Source of the DNA: Melitaea cinxia
Lineage: Eukaryota > Arthropoda > Insecta > Lepidoptera > Nymphalidae
Reading direction: 5' to 3'
DNA: 64,000 nucleotides
Assembly: GCF_905220565.1 (NCBI RefSeq)
Contig: NC_059422.1
Span: 5,302,001 to 5,366,000 of the forward strand
Each line of letters begins with the position of its first letter. Position 1 is the first letter of the stretch. A program made the position numbers and the translations under genes. Below the pieces are notes generated by a model, which saw only the letters and a program-made list of their open reading frames with translations, was not told where the DNA came from and did not search any database. Below, in pieces: positions 43,193 to 53,733 of the stretch.

Positions 43193-43502
43193 TAGTAAAG
43201 AATATAGCCACTCCCTCTCTTCCCGTGGGTGTCGTAAGAGGCGACTAAGGGATAACGCAGTTCCACTACCACCTTGGAACTTAAGAAGCCGACCGATGGC
43301 GAGATAACCATCTAACCGCTGGCTTTGAAACACACAGGCCGAAGATGGGCAGCAGCGTCTTAGGTGCGACAAAGCCAGCCCTGCGGTCACCAACCTGCCT
43401 GCCCAGGCAACACACACGAGTTTACGCCATTTTTGACGTGAACTTATGGAGGCCTATGTCCAGCAGTGGATCTGTGTTCGGCTGAAATGATGATGATGAT
43501 TT
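43193..43502 (-). repeat. Family A dispersed repeat inside the inner element
   Basis: aaagaatatagccactccct through gtccagcagtggatctgtgt to ggctgaaatgatgatgatga. Complete, with a clear (ATG)n tail. Confidence 0.85.
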
Positions 43503-43794
43503 AAGTTGTATTTGCATCAAATCAGATTAATCTAGTGTGAATTTTTTTCAACTGAACTCAGCTAGCATAAATTTTATTTGTAACAATGGAATAAATAACA
43601 ATTTAATTCAATTCAAGATATTTTTGACCAAAAATTTTAATGAATCTAATCGTTTAATATTATTAGTCTAGTAAATACCATATAGCTGAGTACATAATAA
43701 TAACTATTATAATCGTAATCTTCTACCCGCTTATATTTATATATTTAAGTATATCTAAATTTATTATATTTTTATATAAGTATTTATTATATTA

Positions 43795-43955
43795 CTAGCT
43801 GGGCCCGCAACTTCGACGGCGTGGGATTTAAAAAAAAATTGTTCAATTCGTAGTTATTCGTATTAAGTAGCCTAAGTTACTCCTTGTTACATCAACTATC
43901 TGCCAATGAAAGTCCCGTCAAAATCTGTCCAGCCGTTTCAGAGATTAGATAATAG
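43795..43955 (-). repeat. Helitron-like fragment inside the inner element
   Basis: ttactagctgggcccgcaac, then ttcgacggcgtgggattt, gtagcctaagttactccttg and ttacatcaactatctgccaa. Same family as 60430, minus orientation, 3' end intact (CTAG). Confidence 0.65.
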
Positions 43956-44779
43956 GTACCAAATTCGATTTTAAATAATAATCAGAAGAAATTTCCATCG
44001 ATTTAATGAAATATTTTTAGATTAAAAATATTAATTATTTATTCGTTTATTACTTGTTTTGTTACTTTAAACCAATAATTTTACTTGTTTCATTTGCATA
44101 CCCAATTTCGTACCTAATTTGTTAACTCAGAATACAAAAAAAAACTGTGTGTTTGTTCTGTAATCTAAATTTGTTAGATAAATAAGTAGGTAGGTATGTG
44201 ATTTTCCAAGTATTTTTGCTCCATAACTCTTGATATAAACCCTGCCTGATTAGCCTGATTTAGACCTAGCTACATATATACTAATCTGTTATTTTGACTT
44301 TATTAAATTTCACTAACGCGTGCATAGTTAAATTTTAAGATAGCCGTCAAAAAATAAATAAATCAATGAACAGAGTTATTTTTCTTTACTCTTGATTTGA
44401 AATTCAATTCCAAGATTTCGACTTAATTAGATACTATTTTTATTTCCGTTTTTCATTAAATTTATAGAAACAATAATTACCTACATGACGTAAAGTTATT
44501 TTTATCATAATTATGATCGATTTATTCATTTATTGTATTACAAGCACAATTTGATAGTCTGTAGTTGTTAATTTGTTATTCATAGGTCACTTCAGCACCA
44601 GTCAATTGAGTATATTATATATAAAAAACTGCCTTTAATTTCTATTAAATAACATGAATATAATAACGAATATAACATAATATAATCTTGCATTGAATTA
44701 TATACAATAAATAAAACTTAACGAAAATATTAATATAAATACAACATAATAAGGAACGAAATATAAGCAACAGCGTGTG

Positions 44780-47537
44780 ACGTCACGAAGGAACATGTCG
44801 GATCTTGTTCACAGTGTTCTTCGTTAAGACGCACATCACTCACATCAGTGTTTCAGTGTATTAATCTTTGAAGTGATAAAGAATTTTGTGTCATAAAAAA
44901 GCGTTTCTTGAAAGTATAATTATATTTTTATATAACTTAAAAGTTATTTGTCGATTAGCATATTAATGTAAATAATATCAAGATTAAATAAGTTCAATAC
45001 AAAAACTGAACCATATTAATATTGTGTTAAACAAAAAAAAAGTGTACTATAAACTTCTCTCTAGACGTTTGTATCGGTGTGTATTGTGTACATAATACGA
45101 ACTTGTGGACTAATTTAGCTAGATAAAAATTTGTGTTGTGTGTAAAGCTTCGTTTTTATGTTTAATTACGTAAAACATTTAAGGTTAGTAAAAATCATTG
45201 AAAAAATACATTACAATTCTTTACTATTTTTAAAATAATTTTATATTTCAATAATCTGTTTTTTTCAGATGGTTTTTTTTATGCATTAGTTTTATTTTTA
45301 AATGATTCATCCAATAAAGAAATTGATATATTGAATATCGTGGTACCGGATGTAAATAGCCTGAATCATTGTTAAAAAGTACTAAGTATTGTAAATTATT
45401 ACAAACGATAGTTAAAGAGAAGAAAGATAAAAATAAGAAGAAAGATAAATAAAAAGAAAGATAAGTTCAAATAAGTGGCACAGCAGGTAAATTATTATTT
45501 AAATTATAGATTTTTAAGAATTGCTATTTCATTGTCATAATAATAAGAAAGTAATTCACAATTACAATTAATATTATCAGAAACAATGGAAGAGGCAGAG
45601 GAAAAATTAATAAGATTAAAAAGAACCCCTATTCTTCTCTACCAATAATGAGTATTCTGCTAAAGCAAAAGCGGCTGCTGTTGAAAAAAGTTTCAAATTA
45701 AAAGCATTAGCAAAGGATTGATTCAAAATAGATAATATATTTAGCCAAATAGCTTTAGAGTTAACTGACGAATCCACTGAAATTGCAGGTAATATTTATT
45801 ATTTAAAATGTAAATATTGTTGATTAATTTCTAATAATTTTTTTACGGTTTTTTTTTTACAAGGGATATATATTAATTGATATAAATTTATTTTTAATCG
45901 TTAATTTTTATACTATCAATTAAGTTATAATACTGAAATTTTATTTCAAATTTTTTCATTCCACTAGAACCTAAGAAATAGAAGCCAAAAAAATGTAACC
46001 AAAAAATTGTGAAGAAACAAGCCTAAAAACATAATCTCGAATGGTCATCTACATCAATAGCGTCTTCGATATCTTCATCACCACTGTCATCGTTATGTAA
46101 ACCTATGAAAATAAATAATGAAACTAAAAAAACGAATTAATGACAGTACTAACTACATTGTTGGCTCAAAAGGAAAAAAAAATAGTTCATAATCTACACC
46201 ATGCCACCTTGATCATCTTCATCATCAACTAAAAGTAGAAAAATAAGAAAAATCAATTCGAGTTTGAAGGACATAAATATGCTTATGGAAATAGCACATG
46301 AAGACAGTATTATCAGCAACAATTGCTGATAATCCCTTTTCATCATCATCATAAATCTGAAACAGAAGCTGAAATGAATATATTAGCAGCTAGATCATCA
46401 TCAACAAAAAATACTGTATCCAGTGGTAAGAAAAAAATATATATTGTTTTTAATTTATTAGGATATCTATACTTATTATAATTATTTACAAAATCATAAT
46501 AAAGATTCCATTCTGAAATTGTGGAGTGTTGTAATCGTGATAATATTTATCTCTCAATATTTTGAAACAATTTGAAATTTAAATCATTGTGTTAGTTAAA
46601 AAAAAAAAGTAATATATAATTTATTTTCAACAGATTCTTTGCTGGAATGTATCAAACATAATAACAGTCTATCAAAACAATTAGCGAATTTAAAAGTCCA
46701 TATCTGCTGACGTTCCCAAATCCTATCTGAAATAAAAAAATAACAGTACTCAGCTGTTAGATTTCAGTTTATTAACAGATCCTGAAGGAAATCCAGTGGT
46801 CCAAAAATTAGAATTTCCGCTATCAACAATGGAAGATATTATTTTGATAAATTCAATGAAAAATTAAAAGGCCAAAAATATAAAAATAAAATGGTAAGTT
46901 TTTAATAAACTATATTCTTATATACAAATATATGAAAGATCTAATATAGTTGCTCTATCTGACAATATTGAAATTGACATATTTGATAAAATGCTAATCA
47001 TAATAATTAATTAATCATACAAATAATTATAATAAATTTTCTTTTCCAGAATAAACATATATACTTTTCTCTTGATGGAAAAAATACTTTTACCCATAAT
47101 ATGGGAAATATTACTCGTGTTTATATAACAAGAGATGTCATAATTATGTAGAAGTTAAAGCAACTTCAAAAAAAAGTTTTCAAAGATACGACTTTTTCAC
47201 TTCTATAAAAAGTATGTTAATCATTATATAGTGCAGGATTACTATCATTGATACCTAATTAATTATTTCTTAATTATATGTTATTATTTTATACCTAATA
47301 ATAATTATTTTTTACTATTACTAATTTAATTACGTACATGATTAATTTAAATTTTGTATTTAAGCTGCAGTAAGACAGAAATTCGAAAAGAATCAAGAAA
47401 GTATTTTCGATAATAAATTCCCTCAAGCATTGTCTGCAGTATTGAATAATGCTAATATATTAATAAAGATTGGGATGGGTACAGGGTATTCAGGATCAAA
47501 AAACTACCATCTAATGAAGATAAATAAAAACAACTAA
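44780..47537 (+). pseudogene. Decayed DUF4806-type gene carried by the inner element
   Basis: Visible pieces, in order: a leader (gtgacgtcacgaaggaacat, about 44780) with splice-like boundaries; an exon-like block after tttttcag at 45270 (frame reading FYALVLFLNDSSNKEID); an ATG at 45586 opening MEEAEEKLIRLKRT, then a frameshift into PLFFSTNNEYSAKAKAAA; an exon 46634-46893 (SLLECIKHNNSLSKQLANLK, later KLEFPLSTMEDI, then FDKFNEKLKGQKYKNKM in another frame); an exon 47050-47211 (VEVKATSKKSFQRYDFF); and an exon 47365-47537 (AVRQKFEKNQESIF to a stop). 'FPLST-EDI--FnEKL--qKYknkM' followed by 'K-F---f' and 'AVR--F' is the layout of the DUF4806 domain of arthropod proteins. At least three frameshifts or stops make it non-functional. 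Its role is unknown. Confidence 0.5.
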
Positions 47538-47869
47538 TCGCTTTTAATTTATTTACTTTTTTAAAATCTTTTTTTTTTTGCCAAGCAAACAAAAAGAAAA
47601 ATTAATTCATAATATTTAATAACAATCATTATTATTATTAACTTTAACATAAAAATAATTGATATTTAAAGTAAAAACAAAAATAAATAATACATTTGAA
47701 AAAAATAAATGGAAATAAATATGTTTTTTTTTTTCAATCGGATAAGTTTTATTTCTGTTTAAGTGCACAATAAAGTGTATTGTTATGTTATGTTAAGTTA
47801 AATATATATAATATGTTATTTTAAATATACATAGTATGTTAAGTAACATAATATATTTCTTTTTTTTTT

Positions 47870-48060
47870 TTCTGACGTGACGTCTAATAAATCGATTAAC
47901 GCCGGCTTCGTTACGCTCATATGTATGCTTGTGCCGCATCTATCTGATCGGCCTATGCATCCGAGGAGATGTTTTGTTACGACGGTTTGCAGACAACCAA
48001 GTTTTTTAATAAACAATTTTGTCAAGACTGTACATTCGTGTTTTATTTAAAAGGACCGCT
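47870..48060 (+). repeat. Unassigned repeat-like segment near the right end of the inner element
   Basis: ctgacgtgacgtctaataaa, tcgattaacgccggcttcgt and tacgctcatatgtatgcttg are less AT-rich and look like a dispersed lepidopteran sequence, but no second copy is in this window. Confidence 0.3.
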
Positions 48061-48091
48061 CTGGGCATACTCGATTTGGATCAAGCAACCA

Positions 48092-48311
48092 AGGACCGGA
48101 CCGTGCATGCCTGATCAGGACTAGATAAGGCATGTAACGCAAATGATGTATCTGGACCTGACCAGGGAAACCTGATCAGGTCCAGATCAGGTATGACCTG
48201 AGATCAGGAAAACCTGATCAGGTCCAGATCAGGTTTTCCTGATCAGGTCCAGATACATCATCTGCGTTACATGCCTTATCTAGTCCTGATCAGGCATGCA
48301 CGGTCCGGTCC
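48092..48311. repeat. 220-bp near-perfect palindrome
   Basis: The left arm from 48092 (aggaccggaccgtgcatgcc, tgatcaggactagataaggc, atgtaacgcaaatgatgtat, ctggacctga) is mirrored by the right arm ending at 48311, with only one or two mismatches in about 70 bp. The central 80 bp is itself built of palindromic CCTGATCAGG and GGTCCAGATCAGG units. It forms the subterminal region of the inner element. Confidence 0.9.
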
Positions 48312-48905
48312 TGACTAGGAAGACGAAAAAATTTCTACTCGGGCCTCTTATAACTTTTGAACGGCTTGACCGATCGAAACGAGACTCGTGGCATTCGAAA
48401 GGGTTCCACTCAACTTAGACTTAATTAAGTAGTATAGTTACAAAACAGCATAGTAAATTTACTAAACATTTTTATGATCAATTATTGATTAAAATTACAA
48501 AATTGTATAGTAAAATTACTAATCAAATTTTCTGTAACTGCTTGGCAAATTTCCAAAAATATTTTGTAATTTTATCAAACCCAATTCAAATGAATTGGTT
48601 GGTGTAGTTACGAAACTGCGTAGTAAATTTACTAAACATTTTTATGATCAATTATTGAATAAAATTACAAAACAGCATAGTAAATTTACTAAGCATTTTC
48701 ATGATACATTCTTGAGTAAAATTACAAAACTGTATGATAAAATTACTATTTAAATCTTCTGGAACTGCTTGGTAAATTTCCAAAAACATTTTGTAATTTT
48801 CTCAAATTGAGTTGAAGCATTCTGTTTAGTAAATTTACTAAATTGTTTTGCGTTAAAACTTCCCACACATTTTTAGTAAGTTTACCAAAGAAATTTTTAA
48901 CAGTG

Positions 48906-49239
48906 TAGGTAACGACGTTTTTTAGATGTATTTATTTAGGATTCATTTATTTATACGCGTTGTAACTTTACTGGGTTTCAAAACGTTGTATTTTGTATTT
49001 TAGTACATTTTATATTACTTTGATTTTGTCTTTACAAATTTACTACATTTATGTGTAGCTCAACTGATGGTACATTTACTATTATGAGTGTTTGCAGTAA
49101 AGTTAAAGAAAAACAAAGACAAGGCTTCGATGGTATTTAACTTAGCATAAAATGTAACGAGGGGATTTTTTAAAATATATTTTTTCTCTGACGTCTCTTC
49201 TTTCCTTTTCTCTCTTTGTCTCTTGTCTTCCTTACCGTG
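48906..49239. other. AT-rich DNA right of the composite
   Basis: Nothing recognised. Confidence 0.35.
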
Positions 49240-49325
49240 CCGCGGAGAGCACGATAATTCCGGTTGTTGTCATAAATTTCTGATAGCGATCGTTACTTCA
49301 CACCCAACAGTAAGATAATACATGC
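49240..49325 (+). repeat. SINE body fragment
   Basis: ccgtgccgcggagagcacga, taattccggttgttgtcata and gatagcgatcgttacttcac correspond to the middle of the tRNA-headed SINE. Confidence 0.7.
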
Positions 49326-49414
49326 TGAATGAGCGTGATCGAGGTATTAAATTAAAACACGTCGAGGGCAGCTTATGCCATGTGTACACACCAAACACAC
49401 AACGTATCATTCAG

Positions 49415-49550
49415 TCTCTGGTCACCTTACTCACCATAAAGACGCAATACTACTTGAGAGCATTTGGATGTGGTTTGTTGTATCAGGTTTTTCCAATTGA
49501 CCAATCGGGCTGCTCCACTACGTTTTTAGTACTGGGTTGCGATTTTAGCA
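49415..49550 (+). repeat. Family B 3' part, degenerate
   Basis: tctggtcaccttactcacca, gcaatactacttgagagca and accaatcgggctgctccact. Confidence 0.6.
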
Positions 49551-49784
49551 CCTTGGGGCCCTAAGATCCTCAAGTTCTCAAATCTTGTGCCATCGATTAC
49601 TGTTTCATAAATGTCACACATTGAGCTATATATCGCCCTTTGAGCAATCTTGAGTTTTTGGATAATGTTGACATCCTCGCTATTGGCTCGAGCTCGTGTA
49701 TTTCTAATGTGTAAGAATTACTTTCGAATCCTGTAATTTTCCTCGCCTTGCTTTCCTTCCTCCAACTTCAAGACGTCTATTACA

Positions 49785-50125
49785 ACATACATACATACAT
49801 ATTATAATCACGCTTCTTTCCCGTAGGGGTAGGCAAATACCCCTTCTTTCCACTTGCTACGATCCTTACATACTTCTTTCGCCTTTGCCTTATACACTTT
49901 TTTCGTCAATCGTTCTTTACTCATTCTCTCGACATGACCAAACCATCGGAGCATACCTTTCTCAATTTTGTCACTACATCTTCTTTCAGACCATTACGTT
50001 TCCTTATCTCACTATTTCTTATCCTGTCACTCAGTTTAACTCCTATCATACTTCTTAACGCTCTCATCTCAACTGCATTTATTCTGCTTTCATGTTTTTT
50101 CTGCCATACCTAACTTTCACTTCTA
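49785..50125 (-). pseudogene. LINE C-terminal fragment (RTE-like group), minus strand
   Basis: Minus-strand peptides in order: KHESRINAVEMRALRSMIG, KLSDRIRNSEIRKRNGLK, then after a frameshift GMLRWFGHVERMSKERLTKK and KEVCKDRSKWKEGVFAYPYG, then a stop. This 'HE---N--EMR-LR---G' / 'LRW-GHV-RM' pattern is the C-terminal region of many insect non-LTR reverse transcriptases. The 3' tail is (ATGT)n (acatacatacatacat on the plus strand at 49788). 5'-truncated and inactive. Confidence 0.7.
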
Positions 50126-50417
50126 TTACAAGCTTTTGAGAATTCTGCCTTGTTTTTTTTTTTTTTATTTCCAGGGCACAGTTAGAGATTCGTTACAAAG
50201 ATTTACTTGCAAAATTTCTTCGAATGGTTTGCAATGATTTGTAGCCAAACCTTGAGTCGACTAAGAAAGAAAGTAATGGCGAAATAATAAAAAAAATAAC
50301 GATATAACATTAAATCTGATGAAAGTATAATAAAAATTCCCAATTGTTTGTTTGACGACTTTTCTATGGCCGTTTTTATTGCAGAATACGATTATATAAG
50401 TTATATAGGTACAGTAC

Positions 50418-50605
50418 ATTGGATAATTTACTGGTACAGTGGTCACAGAACTGTCTGTTTTTGCTGGTTATACCTGGTTTGATTCCAATTCATGACAAAT
50501 AGTTGTAGTTACCGGAAATGTTGCCAACTCACAGTAGAGCAGCGTGGTGGTTCTGAATCCTGAAGCTCTGATCCTCCCCTACATAGAGAAAGTGGTCTAT
50601 GCGTT
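50418..50605 (+). repeat. tRNA-headed SINE, degenerate
   Basis: tggtacagtggtcacagaac, then a box B relic (tggtttgattccaat), caactcacagtagagcagcg, tggtggttctgaatcctga and cccctacatagagaaagtgg. Confidence 0.65.
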
Positions 50606-50749
50606 TGTCGAAATCTGAGTGTATCTACAGATCGCGCGTTGGGGATACTGGAGAGAGTCGTACTGGGGTAGAATGTGAGGCTTTTCTTTATTGTAAGTAG
50701 AAATTAAAAAGACCAAAATTAGCTAATTAAATATATGCCAGGATTTTAC

Positions 50750-50905
50750 TATAGCAAAATAATACTGCCCGAAAGCAGTGTGTGTTCCTGTGCTGAGTAA
50801 AGTGACTAGAACTCGTGGGCGGATTGGGGGTAGGGTGCGGCAATGTGTTTGCTTCTGGTGTTGCAAGCCGTGAACCGTATGCTTCTTTGCTGATCTAGTT
50901 ATATT
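50750..50905 (-). repeat. Family B, minus orientation
   Basis: aataatactgcccgaaagca, gtgtgtgttcctgtgctgag, taaagtgactagaactcgtg, gcggattgggggtagggtgc, gcttctggtgttgcaagccg, tgaaccgtatgcttctttgc. Confidence 0.7.
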
Positions 50906-51635
50906 TAAAAAAATGACTTTAGAATCATGGTTTTTGTTAGTTTTGGAATGTAAAATATATATTTTAGATACTTCATAACTGCGTAATAATGGACCATATT
51001 TTATACAGGAGATTTTAAAAATATTAGAACTCATAATGTCACTGTTTAGATAATGAAATTCAATATAAGTTAACAGTAGAATTGGATTGGATCAAAAGAT
51101 ATTTTTATTAAAAAATGTGAACTAAAACTTTTTTGAGACTTTTTATTCTATACAAAAATACCCAAACAATGCTACTGCAACCAATAATCGTAGCTGCTAT
51201 TGGCCAAACACGTGATATTTTACAGATAATCCTATTTTCGATAATGTGCCTTTTTAACGGGTTATGAATTGTGAAAATCAGTTTAGCATTATCAGTGTTT
51301 ATAAATTTTTAGATATATTTGTGACGCTCTTCTTCTAATATGATTATGTAAAAAAACATTAAAAACAAAAAAATGTGTACACATCTCGTTATTGATAGAT
51401 TTAGCATGTATTATACTGGCTTAGTCATCCTTTTTTCATCTATCTGATCTTTATTTTCTATATATTAATACGTGAAGCAAAAACTTTGTACCACTTTTTT
51501 ACAAAAATTGCGCGGAGGGAGGAGTATGAAATTTCGCACTTATAGTTTATATAGAGAAGTGGAGATTGTTTAGATTTTTTTTTAAAATTATGCATAAAAA
51601 ATATTAATTCAATAAAAAAACATTACGCACACTAC

Positions 51636-51672
<37 letters not shown>

Positions 51673-52194
51673 GCGCGCGCGCGCGTATAAATAGGTACCT
51701 ACTATTTTTTAATGCTCAAATTATAATTTAAATTAATTATGATCGAATTTCGACCTCTGTGCGACCAATAATTAAAAGAAACGTGTAAACTAAATCTTAC
51801 AGCATACCAAAACATACTATCTATAGAACATTTAATATCTTAATAAGACAAACAATTACACAGTAATGTACTAATAACGCGTCTACAGTATGTGTCGTAT
51901 TTTTTTTTTTTTTTGTCAGAGATATAAAAAGTTTGTCACGACCTGGTCGGTTAGAAGCCATAGCTTTATGGACACGCGATGTGTACAATTAGCCACTATT
52001 GAGAAGGCTTTTTATTTTACTGATTTTTGTTTAATTTTTACTAAATTTGGAATAAGTCTTGGTTAAAGTATTGGTTCAATTACACGTGTTTTGTTCCGAA
52101 CTTATTGCTTGAGACACGATAAAGACCATGATATGATAAAAAAATATGAGAAATGAAATCGTAGGAAACAATTGACAGATGACGATGAGAGTGA
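50906..52194. other. AT-rich intergenic DNA with a CA/CG microsatellite
   Basis: Apart from (CA)n(CG)n at 51637-51686, nothing recognised. Confidence 0.4.
51637..51686 (+). repeat. (CA)n(CG)n microsatellite
   Basis: About 17 CA units followed by a run of nearly pure CG, an alternating purine-pyrimidine tract of 50 bp. Confidence 0.95.
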
Positions 52195-52460
52195 AGCAAG
52201 TTGACGTGGCAGTAGGCTGGTCATCTGTCGCAGGACCGATGGTCGTTGAAGCAAATGTGTCCTGGAGTGGAGACCGCATCTTGGCAAGCGCAGTGTGGGA
52301 CGTTCTCCGGCCCGCTGGACCGATGATCTACGTAAGATTGCCGGTGTAGGCTGGATGAGGATTGCGGAAAACCGGGATGTCTGGCATGAACTTTGGGGAG
52401 GCCTACGTCCAGCAGTGGATTGCAATAGGTTGAGCTGACTGACTGACTAACTGATGAGAG
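52195..52460 (+). pseudogene. LINE C-terminal fragment (RTE-like), plus strand
   Basis: The frame from about 52258 reads VLEWRPHLGKRSVGRSPARW, then TDDLRKIAGVGWMRIAENRD and a WHELWGG end, finishing at the tga in ggttgagctgactgac. This is the usual C-terminus of lepidopteran RTE-like reverse transcriptases. Frameshifts upstream break it (AGHLSQDRW in another frame). The 3' end shares the gcctacgtccagcagtggat block with family A, which suggests family A borrowed its tail from such a LINE. It ends in (tgac)n. Confidence 0.75.
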
Positions 52461-52997
52461 TGGCGCTTTACAGCACTTTTTGCTGTAGCAAGATAAGCCA
52501 GATACAAGCATTTACTGTACCAAGTAATAGCAAGCGGCGACTTAGGTTTGACTGTAGAGTTTTGTTTTAATTAATTGTAATTTGATTAATTTTCATTTTA
52601 AAATGTCGCGATTATCGTTATTAACATTAAACTTCAACCACTTCTCAAAACTGACGTGTGTGATTTTGTTTTCATAGCTTAAATAGTTATTAGCTGTCTT
52701 TTCTATCCCATGTGACACTGGCGAAATCGATAATGGCATAACTAAAAGCCATTAAGGCCAAAAATAATTAATAATTAGCTTAAAATAAAAGCGGTATCCA
52801 TACAACTTTGCGTGTCCTCTTGGACTCTACACACAGGATGCACGGTATATATTCTTTGTATACAGGGCAGTAAATTCTAGAATAATTTACTTTTCTTGAC
52901 AATTTCAGTTGAAAATTAATTGTTAACTCTTTGAGATAATACAAGTAAGACAAAAGTTCTTCAGATTTTACTGTTTGCGTATTCAATTCTACTGATA
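52461..52997. other. AT-rich intergenic DNA
   Basis: Nothing recognised; a 68-codon minus frame at 52780-52986 is unsupported. Confidence 0.35.
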
Positions 52998-53733
52998 TCT
53001 TATACTAATATTATAAAGCTGAAGAGTTTGTTTGTTTGTACATACTAATATCAGAAACTATTGGTTCAAATTGAAAAAATATTTTTGCGTTAGATAGGCT
53101 ATTTACCGAAGCAAACTATAGGCTTTTGTGCCTCAAATTAATGCATGATAAAACGTGGGGCACAGCTAAACTGTAATTATTGCGAAAATTTTGGATAATA
53201 GACGTATGTTTGTTACTCTTTCACACAAAAACCACTGAACTGATTGTAATGAAACTTACTATATAGATTGCTGGAGATGTAAATTAGTACTTAGGCTAAT
53301 TTTTACCGACATCCAAAAAAGGAGAAGGTCCTCGATTAGATTGAAGAAGAAGAAGAAATATACTTTATTGTGCATAAAAGTTATAGTACATAGGTATCTT
53401 AGAAAATAAAAACTTACAAAAAAGATTAGATTGTATTTCTTACGTATGTTAGTTACGTCAAAATTTTTGACTGGGTGGATCGGTTTCGATGACTCTCATT
53501 TTAATCGAAAAGTCACGCTTGTTTTGTGGTTCCTTTTAAAGACGGAGATCTGATGACGACCTTTTGAGTAATCTTTGATAACGCATATTTACTTGACTAT
53601 TTTAGTCTACTTACGTTGTATTACTTGTCGATGTAACTGAAGTCGTTTTTCTTTGTTTGCGAGCAAACATATATTATTCCGACATTCCTATTTTATCGGA
53701 TATTACGCGGGTGTAACCACGAGATACAGCTAG
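52998..53733 (+). mobile_element. Helitron-type element split by a family C insertion
   Basis: Starts TCttatactaatattataa (52998), continues with ggctatttaccgaagcaaac and tgttactctttcacacaaaa, and resumes after the insertion to end cgcgggtgtaaccacgagat, acagCTAG (53733). The family C copy at 53305-53675 interrupts it in the 'tacttaggctaattttta' region. Confidence 0.65.
53305..53675 (+). repeat. Family C inserted in the Helitron, itself carrying an (AAG)n piece
   Basis: accgacatccaaaaaaggag and aaggtcctcgattagattga, then gaagaagaagaaatatactt and tattgtgcataaaagttata (a LINE or SINE tail inserted at 53340-53425), then the resumed C sequence cttacgtatgttagttacgt to acttgtcgatgtaactgaag and tcg. 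At least three insertion layers are visible here. Confidence 0.7.

Larger units (their letters stand above)
42779..48343. mobile_element. Inner element: CCCGAGTAGAAA terminal repeats, about 5.6 kb
   Basis: Left CCCGAGTAGAAA (42779-42790) and right TTTCTACTCGGG (48332-48343) are perfect inverted 12-mers. CC stands on both sides, giving a possible 2-bp duplication. The outer sequence then joins smoothly as gtaaacc-tcttataac. Subterminal regions are rich in GGTCCGGACC and CTGATCAGG motifs, as a tandem array at the left and a palindrome at the right. The interior holds a decayed DUF4806-like gene, a family A insertion (43193) and a Helitron fragment (43795). The superfamily could not be assigned. 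Confidence 0.65.
41528..48905. mobile_element. Outer element of a nested composite: CACTGT ends, TA duplication, subterminal repeats
   Basis: The left end CACTGTAAAAATTTTTTGTA and the right end, read inward, CACTGTTAAAAATTTCTTTG are inverted repeats with small indels. TA flanks both sides (41526-41527, 48906-48907). The arms (41530-42600 and 48420-48900) are dense in variants of agtaaatttactaaa and gtaaaattac, with exact palindromic cores (GTAAATTTAC). Ends starting CACTG with a short duplication and subterminal repeats suggest the CMC (CACTA/EnSpm-like) group. No transposase was found. The internal part resumes on both sides of the inner element (gtgtctgtatgtctgtgtgg before, cctcttataacttttgaacg after). 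Confidence 0.6.

Noticed and set aside
42680..43417. Minus-strand open frame of 245 codons with a repeated 24-residue peptide
   Set aside because: It is a by-product of the 72-bp array (72 is divisible by three) running on into a family A copy. It has no independent evidence of coding.
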